Source: Phoronis pallida (lineage: Eukaryota; Phoronida; Phoronidae). From it: 11,353 nt of DNA. The notes under the pieces were generated by a model. It made no database searches. It saw only the letters and a list, made by a program, of their open reading frames with translations, and was not told the DNA's origin. Positions 1-6,461 of this stretch are shown here, piece after piece (positions within the stretch are counted from its first letter, which is position 1; each line of letters starts with the position of its first letter). Position numbers and translations under genes: made by a program. Where the stretch lies: positions 1 to 11,353 of the forward strand of contig JAOXYC010210017.1 in assembly GCA_028565715.1 (NCBI GenBank). The letters run 5' to 3'.

Positions 1-1060
1 AATAAAACTTTTTATTGGATACGATTTTTCAAATCTCAAAAAATAAAAGGTTGTATTACTTCCCATGCATTCATTGTAAGATTCACTTTTTACGTTTCCT
101 GCCAAAAAATCTGTTCTAGATACAGTGTTAGAAAATGTTAGAATCCACTATATCAGTCAATTTCCACGCAAATCTTATCACACTGCCTGCTTACATGAAA
201 CGCATTGTTTGTTCTCTAACGTTTTCTTAATAAAAATGTTCCGATTCCGATTCGTGCAGTGTGAGAAATTGATCTAGGGTTGTGTAAGTGATTACGGGAG
301 CGACACATACGATGTTGGTCAAACTGATAGTTTCCAACCTATGAGAAAGGCACCACTTAAAATAGCAAAATCGTTGATGACACTTTGTAAAGCCTCGTTA
401 AAATACTCCGTCTATAATCATAGATTAATAGAAGAACAGATCTTCAACCGGGCTTCAACCTGACTACATGAAACAATGTTAACGAAATCAAATAGGTTCA
501 TATCCGGTTGTATTTCAGACCAAGCCTAAACAGGAATGAAGAACTTATCATTACGTCAAGCATACATGTAATGTGGGGATATTCACTACTATTAAGTGTT
601 TTTGCCGTATAGTGGATGGGAGAACCTACATGACTAGCCTTAAACGACCATAGGTATTTGGTCGCTATTAGCTTGTGTAAAATGAGCTGGATTAGATAGG
701 ACTTAGTCCTTATTCCAGAAAATATGATAATATGGTATCATTAATCTATGGTCTAATTCAACAGAGGCCAATAAATGTCCAAACATGTAAGGGATTGTAA
801 TGAGTGACTACGTATAAAAAAAAAATGTACGTGTATATGTTCAGTAGCAGGAATTCTGTTATTACCTGATGGTCGCTGCCTAACGTCATCGCTAGTTTCA
901 ATCCTCTGAAATGGAGATGTAAACTCTTGAGAAGTGACTATTATTTACGATGACTACATATATAATAACATTTTTTTTAATTTACCCCTTTACCGATTTT
1001 TTTCGAATGTTTTTAATATGATTCAGGTTAATTATATTCATCAAAGGACTCGTACACACA
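1..1060. other. AT-rich non-coding stretch, nothing recognised
   Basis: No open frame on either strand resembles a known family, and I see no SRCR-like exon that would continue the minus-strand gene ending at 1216. An A-run (818-827) and T-runs are the only low-complexity signals. If the minus-strand SRCR gene has a further 3' exon, it lies here unrecognised or beyond the window. Confidence 0.5.
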
Positions 1061-1127
1061 ATTTCTATTTGAAAAGACAGAAAAAATCCGAACTGGACTG
1101 GGAATCGAACCCAGGTCTCCCGATTTC
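1060..1127 (-). repeat. 3' half of a tRNA-derived SINE
   Basis: Read on the minus strand, this has a perfect T-arm with B-box GGTTCGATTCC, followed by a TTCGGATTT and CTTTTCAAAT tail. The same T-arm and the same non-tRNA tail occur on the plus strand at 2786-2835, with the tail pieces spaced slightly differently. Sharing sequence beyond the tRNA end marks a dispersed repeat rather than a tRNA gene. The 5' half (D-arm and A-box) is not present here, because the sequence changes at about 1127 into the end of a foldback element. Confidence 0.6.
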
Positions 1128-1183
1128 TAGTTGATTTGAATTTTGACCCCATATCCTCACCAACAAGGTCACCGTATCTTTAA
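1128..1183 (+). repeat. Solo end of the foldback element family seen at 8478-8805
   Basis: This 56-bp segment aligns without gaps to 8750-8805, the right end of the foldback element in the last avidin intron. The first 20 and last 10 bases are identical and about 15 of the 26 between them match, by my count 45 of 56. It finishes in the same GTATCTTTAA terminus. No opposite arm is seen nearby, so it is a solo or truncated end. Confidence 0.65.
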
Positions 1184-1215
1184 GTATTGGATAACAACAG
1201 ATAATGGAATTCTAC

Positions 1216-1388
1216 CTTGACATCTTACTCCAGCCGCCTCGCCGTAACTACAGTCTTCAACATTCCAACCACGATGACTACATTGAGACAGAGATGACTC
1301 ACTTCCGGTACATCTAACATTATCCAATCGGAACTGTCTATTACCATTTCCCCAATATGAGTTTTTGAATGCTTTTGCACCATCAGCC
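1216..1388 (-). CDS. SRCR domain 2, second half (exon intact)
   Basis: After acceptor ...TTTCAAG the exon starts with one base, then reads 57 codons and ends in CAAG before donor GTAGAA (phase 2 in, phase 1 out). The protein has SYWGNGNRQFRLDNVRC, then SSLSQC, HRGWNVEDC and EAAGVRCQG, the standard last four cysteines and GVRC end of an SRCR domain. It has exactly the length of exon 2901-3073 and is clearly its paralogue. It has no stop codon or indel. What follows it in the transcript is not visible. Confidence 0.85.
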
Positions 1389-1685
1389 CTTGAAATATAA
1401 TACTAGAAAGTTGAATTAGTATATGCAGCGTCCCTAAATTTTTCCTTGGTTAGGTTTCATGCTGAACGCTTCCAATTATTGTAACAGAATTCTTGGCCTT
1501 CGTTGAATATTGAATTACATTATATCAAAACTATTTATTTTTGGTTTGCATCGGATGGACTGATTGCAGTATTTACACACGGTCATCGAGGCGGTTTTTG
1601 GGTGCCCATCTTGCAGAGATTGGTAAACTATCATTGTCGTGTTCTATTTTATTTTCTGTCATATAGAAAACTAAGTAAACTGCAC

Positions 1686-1826
1686 CTGAAGCCAATTTGC
1701 CGACGTTGGCGTCATTTTGATCCCAATCGTCGTCACAAACAATCCCCCACCCGCCATGCTCGGCCGAGTGTATCTCCACTCTTCCTTCATCATGGTTTGA
1801 ACCACCGACCAGGCGCACTGCATCAA
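1686..1826 (-). pseudogene. SRCR domain 2, first half, with ~10-base loss
   Basis: After acceptor TTTCTAG the exon reads [10 protein letters not shown], then [20 protein letters not shown] and WDQNDANV, a textbook SRCR start. Where relatives have VVCRQLGYS it instead reads GKLASG before a donor GTGCAG. Aligned to exon 3637-3786, the DNA has lost about 7 bases at GTTTGCA and about 3 more near TATTC, 10 in all. The exon is 141 nt, whereas 151 are needed to keep the phase 2 junction, so joining it to 1388-1216 shifts the frame and removes the second cysteine. The acceptor lies only 36 bases from a SINE insertion (1862-2082). Confidence 0.75.
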
Positions 1827-1861
1827 CTAGAAACCAAAAAAACTGAAAACATCATCGCCAT

Positions 1862-2082
1862 AAGAAAAGTTTATCACCCACCCGGAAATCGTTCCGTGAA
1901 CATTACACCCGGGGTTTTATTCACACTCGCATTCTCTCTCACAACTAGAACCCGTGAGCTGAGGGGAGTGAAAGACTTCAGCGTGCTATATGTTCAGGAT
2001 GAAGTCTAATTGACGTCCGGCGGGACTAGAACCCACGCCGCTGGCGTGTGAATAAAGCAACCTAACCACTCGACCACCAGTT
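1862..2082 (-). mobile_element. tRNA-derived SINE with flanking direct repeats
   Basis: On the minus strand the element opens with a tRNA-like head: GGTCGAGTGGTTAGG (A-box-like) near its 5' end and a T-arm with GGGTTCTAGTCCC (B-box, one mismatch to consensus) about 50 bases later. A further 150 bases of unrelated body follow. The 10-base word TCATCGCCAT occurs at 1852-1861 and 2083-2092, immediately outside both ends, as expected of a target-site duplication. The caveat is that the surroundings are rich in ATC/TCA trinucleotides, which raises the chance of a coincidental match. Confidence 0.65.
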
Positions 2083-2140
2083 TCATCGCCATCGTCATCA
2101 ATATCATCAATAATCGTTATCGTTATTATTATAGCACCAA
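2083..2140. repeat. Degenerate trinucleotide repeat (ATC/ATT-rich)
   Basis: Imperfect runs of ATC, TCA, CGT and TAT units make a short degenerate microsatellite beside the SINE head. It includes one copy of the SINE's presumed target-site duplication. Confidence 0.5.
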
Positions 2141-2401
2141 TTGTTTTAATAATGTTGTAGTAACAAGTGAAAGTAATATTACTCTACTAATGAAAACATT
2201 GGTGTCATTGGGCAACGACCAAGTTTTTTAATCGCGACATTAAATATTTTTTTCAATGGAAACGCCACCATTGTCAAACCTTTTGGGTAGAATAACAAGC
2301 GCCAAAAAATGATTATAATTAATACATTTGAAAGGTATATAATCTTTGAAATAATATCAGGGACAAACACTGTCATTGCCGACTAATGCCACTAATCACG
2401 A

Positions 2402-2870
2402 GTCATAGTGTAACACTCAAACTCGTAGCTGGGTTTAGTGTTACACCGGTGTTAAGAAATTTAACACTGGTGAAACACTAACACCAGGCTTACAACTAAG
2501 TTGAACTGACCCTTAATGTCGTTTATTTTCCGACATGGTTGCGCCATTTTGTTTTAGTAAAAAACCCAAACACTAGTGTAACACCGACACCGGTGTGAGT
2601 GTAACACCACCAGTGGTCGTGTAACGACGGTGTAACACCGACGTTACACGACTAACACTGGTTATATTTTTGTGAGTTGAGTTAAACCTCCAAATTTCAA
2701 CACCAGTGTATTAACACTAACACTGAGAATTGGACAGAATTAGGACGGGCTGGATAGCACAGTTGGTAGAGCATCTGACCGGCAATCAGGGAGACCTGGG
2801 TTCGATTCCCAGTTCAGTTCGGATTTCTTTTCAAATTCTTCACTTACACCGGTGTTACACTAACACCAAC
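2402..2870. repeat. Field of CACCGGTG / CACTGGTG-type palindromic repeats
   Basis: Variants of TAACACCGGTGTTA, AACACTGGTG and GTGTAACACC recur more than ten times in both orientations, for example at 2437-2480, 2570-2660, 2699-2725 and 2845-2868. Neighbouring copies form imperfect hairpins such as 2437-2454 against 2461-2478. The tRNA-shaped element at 2748-2820 interrupts the field, because the motif resumes after it. The layout suggests a non-autonomous DNA transposon or foldback element with sub-repeats, but I could not identify the family or exact ends. Confidence 0.55.
2748..2820 (+). repeat. Complete tRNA-shaped element (SINE head or tRNA pseudogene, anticodon position GGC)
   Basis: A 73-nt cloverleaf can be drawn. 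The 7-bp acceptor is GGCTGGA with TTCAGTT (three G-U pairs). The D-stem GCAC/GAGC has one A-A mismatch and the loop holds GG. The anticodon stem is TCTGA/TCAGG, the variable loop has 5 bases, and the T-arm is perfect with TTCGATT. The loop CCGGCAA puts GGC at positions 34-36, but position 33 is C instead of the near-universal T, and an Ala-GGC tRNA is not expected in animals. The T-arm and downstream tail are shared with 1060-1127, so it is best read as a tRNA-derived repeat. A functional tRNA gene is the less likely alternative. Confidence 0.65.
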
Positions 2871-2900
2871 TATGTTGTATTATAAGCATTAAGCAACTAC

Positions 2901-3073
2901 CTGGACATCTTACGCCAGCAGCTTCGTTGCTACCACAGTCATGAGTATTCCAGCCACGATGACGGCATCGAGACAGAGCAGACTCAGTTCCTTTACATAC
3001 AACATTACCCAATCGGTATTGCCTATTGCCTTTTCCAAAGTAAGAACTATGGAGTGAGCTCGCACGTTCAGTA
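2901..3073 (-). CDS. SRCR domain 1, second half (exon intact)
   Basis: Acceptor CTTTCAAG is followed by one base (completing a Ser codon from the upstream exon), 57 codons and a final G before donor GTAGTT. The peptide shows SYFGKGNRQYRLGNVVC, then SALSRC, HRGWNTHDC and EAAGVRCPG: four cysteines at the spacing of a group A SRCR domain. The exon joins in frame to the donor of 3637-3786 (SRQLGYS-type junction, phase 2) and on to the VDAVRLV start of 1826. It contains no stop or indel. Confidence 0.85.
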
Positions 3074-3079
3074 CTTGAA

Positions 3080-3786
<707 letters not shown>

Positions 3787-4149
3787 ATTAAATATCTTCT
3801 TAAACCACTCCCCCACAGCTGAAGAGATTGTTATGCTAAATGTCACTGTCATAAGAATAATGTTTGTAACACAGAACCTTCAATGTCCTTAGCATGAAAA
3901 TGTGTTCTTCTGCGTATAGGGTGTACCTTTACCCTTCCTTAATCAATCCTGTTTTTCCTAATTGATGATCTACAACGACTATGACAATACCTTAAAATTT
4001 CACTTATGGCCTTGCTTAGAAAGGTATCTCCAGTCGCAAGTTTCCACATTATTTACCGTGTCACTTTTTTGAATTTGTAATCTATTCTGGTCTTCTGCTA
4101 CCCTTGTGTTTCAAGACTGTCGATCTTAGAAATTCGTCATTAGTATACA

Positions 4150-4350
4150 TATATCAGGTGACCGGAAAAAAACGCCTTCCACATTTGGAACCTTATATCC
4201 CAAAAACTATATAAGCTAAAGCAACAAAATTTTACAGGTGTGTCATAACAATTTTTTTAAAAGATTAACATACGTGTATCATGGTCACAATATCAAAATA
4301 TTCAATGTCAAACTTCAACATCTCATATTTCCCTTTAAGGAAAAGTAGTT
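4150..4350 (+). repeat. Possible dispersed repeat beginning CAGGTGACCGG plus A-run
   Basis: The start resembles the one at 9326 (CAGGGTGGTCCACAAAAAACGG): both open with CAGG-TG, a C-rich step, then AAAAAA-CG, followed by AT-rich DNA. I can align only the first 25 or so bases, so a shared family is tentative. Confidence 0.25.
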
Positions 4351-4530
4351 TTCAACTTTTCAGAATTCATATCTGAGAGTTAACAATTATTTTTGCACTT
4401 TCTTATTGTTTTTAGACGTTTAAAGCAGGTAACGAGATATTAGGAAACAAAGTCTATAAACGTTGTCCATTGCTGAAAAAATGATTTGAAAGGTATCGCT
4501 GCCTCATTTTTGGAAACACCCGATACTTAC

Positions 4531-4647
4531 GCTCGAATATATCATCATTCCGCTTTATTCGTGTCACATTCTCACCCCGTGTATGTTCGCTGTCACCATC
4601 GTCATCTCGACCAGCACTTCCGGGTAACACTGCTGGGTCACTCTTAC
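4531..4647 (-). CDS. Candidate acidic linker exon upstream of the SRCR exons
   Basis: A minus-strand open stretch is bounded by acceptor TTCGTAG and a perfect donor, GAGC/GTAAGT. At 117 nt with phase 1 on both sides, it would be a symmetric exon and could join the phase 1 SRCR junctions. The peptide is acidic and hydrophilic, with RDDDGDSEHTRGENVTRIKR, including an N-glycosylation sequon (NVT). It matches no domain I recognise and would be a linker or propeptide. An alternative acceptor CAG at 4655 would give a 124-nt exon. The splice sites are good but coding is unproven, and the gene's signal peptide is not found. Confidence 0.35.
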
Positions 4648-4659
4648 CTACGAACTGGT

Positions 4660-5291
4660 AAACAAAACTGTCTTAGGAAAATGCACAAGAACAAAAAATT
4701 GAATCAAAGAACATGCTTCCCAAGAAGCCAGAAGACAATTTCGCCATTTTTGTATTTTTTAAATCTTTTATAAATAAACTACTACTAGACTAGCAGAGCC
4801 AAGTTTGAGGTCGACACCTTGTCCCAGAGACATTTTACCCGATCACAATTTTTTTGATAAGTCTGGTGTCACTGACCATTGTGGTAACCGACACAAGTTT
4901 TGGATCATGACAATAGAGATAAAATGTGTTCTTATGCGCTCATTAAATTGCAACTATCTTATTTTTTAAATCAAATTCATTTTCTTGATTTTTGAGGGCT
5001 TTTTACTTGGCAAAAACTACGTTTTTTGCCAATTATGTTGATCACCTGTAAATATTTTTTGTTGTTTTTTGATTTTGTTTGTAACACTCTGCAGGCCACA
5101 TTGTTCGCTTGATTCACTTCAAATTCACACAGTATATGTGTTTTGGTGATGGCCCCAAGCCTTTTGTTTTTCGTCAATGTCAAATTCAAAATGGCGGCTC
5201 TGGCGGCCATTTTGTTATATATATTTTTGCCAGGTTCCGCTCTCTGGAGCGTTTTCATTTCGATTTTACTCTTGATATTGAATGGTCCATA
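4660..5291. other. Intergenic or 5' region, no gene supported
   Basis: AT-rich, with a short G/C-rich palindrome of the AAAATGGC...GCCATTTT type (about 5190-5215). A 123-codon minus-strand frame (5348-4977) is basic and low-complexity and runs into the hairpin repeat, so I do not call it. Confidence 0.5.
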
Positions 5292-5582
5292 AATGCAGGG
5301 GTTGGAATCAAATGGCAGCATTAACTCAGATACAGCCTTACTAATCATGAAGCTGACCCACTAACCCCAAAATACGGATTCAAGAACCCCATGAATCGTA
5401 CTCATGAACAGCAACCGTCTGTACCAACCACATTTAAATTTCGCGTTGGTGCAGACGGTTGCTGTTCATGAGTACGATTCATGTGGTTCTTGAATCCGTA
5501 TTTTGGGGTTTGTGAGTCAGCTTCTTGATTAGTAGGACTGTATCTGACGTAATGCTACCATTTGATTCCCACCCTTGATATG
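5292..5582. repeat. Long inverted repeat (foldback) with ~130-bp arms and ~16-base loop
   Basis: The left arm (about 5299-5428) is the reverse complement of the right arm (about 5445-5577) at roughly 90% identity. The inner 60 bp, around CATGAATCGTACTCATGAAC, are almost perfect, with a spacer at 5429-5444. Transcribed from either strand this would fold into a long hairpin. It is probably a foldback or MITE-type element. No target-site duplication or coding frame was recognised. Confidence 0.85.
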
Positions 5583-6277
5583 TATTATCTCAGTTTACAT
5601 TTGAAGGACAGTCATTTTTTATTGAAAATTCCTGGCTGGGAAAATCAGAATATAAGACTTTGTAATATACAAATGTAGTTGTGTGATATAATACCAATTG
5701 TCAAGGGTTTTTAATATGTTCTCGTGGATGGTAAAAGATAATTAGGCCCCATTTAAGCAAAAATTGCTAATTTTGTGTTTTAAAAAGTCCGTGATTTACA
5801 AACTTCATATGTTTTGCATTCATTGAATCCAACTCAATGCAAAACTAACTTCCAGAACACTTCGCATGTTGACCTGGGTCGTTATAGAAATGAGACGATA
5901 AAGTGGACTCTGATATTCTTTCAAAAATATTTTTGATCGTAATTTGCTCTATTTATTAACATCTTTATCACGATGTCATTACCGGGTCAAATTTTCTTAT
6001 TCTCGTTTTCCTTTCAGAAGTGTAACAGAACATATTTTTTTAATTTAAACACTGGCATTTTTTGACCGGAGATTTCCAGCTGGTGGTACTAGAATTCTGG
6101 ATAAAATGTTTACCATTATGCACGCCGTATATCACTTTCCCATGCAAAGACACCCCCTGTTGAATTTTTGTTATGAAGGGGTATAATAATATTATTCAGT
6201 ATTTAAATCACTTGTTTATTGCCACATTTGCGGGAACTTTCCCGGGTATTTTATTGTAACTCAGCCTTAGATGATCT
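5583..6277. other. Upstream region of the avidin-family gene
   Basis: No coding frame is recognised. A TATTTAAAT box-like word at about 6200-6208, some 70 bases before the proposed start codon, is a possible TATA element, but nothing confirms a promoter. The minus-strand SRCR locus lies on the other side, so the two genes would be divergently arranged. Confidence 0.3.
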
Positions 6278-6461
6278 ATGAAAGATCGAAGTACAGCTGC
6301 TATGAAAATAATATATTTGAAGATTTTACACTGCATTTTTTACTGCTTCTTAACCATGACAACACTTGGAGTACTACTGCACCAATGCGATGGACACACA
6401 CGAGATCTCTTTCGAAAATACGAAAGATCAAGGATAAAACTTAATCATCAGATCATCAGTC
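6278..6461 (+). CDS. Avidin-like gene, proposed exon 1 (signal peptide)
   Basis: The ATG at 6278 (or the in-frame ATG at 6302) opens a frame with a strong hydrophobic core, IIYLKILHCIFYCFL to TLGVLLHQ, and a plausible cleavage near CDG. A basic stretch follows. The donor chosen is AGTC/GTGAAT at 6461/6462, which is phase 1 and joins in frame to 6978, giving an Arg codon at the join. The donor is mediocre, and the first exon could lie elsewhere. Confidence 0.45.

Noticed and set aside
1503-2009. 168-codon plus-strand frame
   Set aside because: It is antisense to the SRCR exon at 1686-1826 and the SINE at 1862-2082, and its peptide has no recognisable features.
4977-5348. 123-codon minus-strand frame
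   Set aside because: Basic, low-complexity peptide overlapping the left arm of the hairpin repeat; no family resemblance or exon signals.
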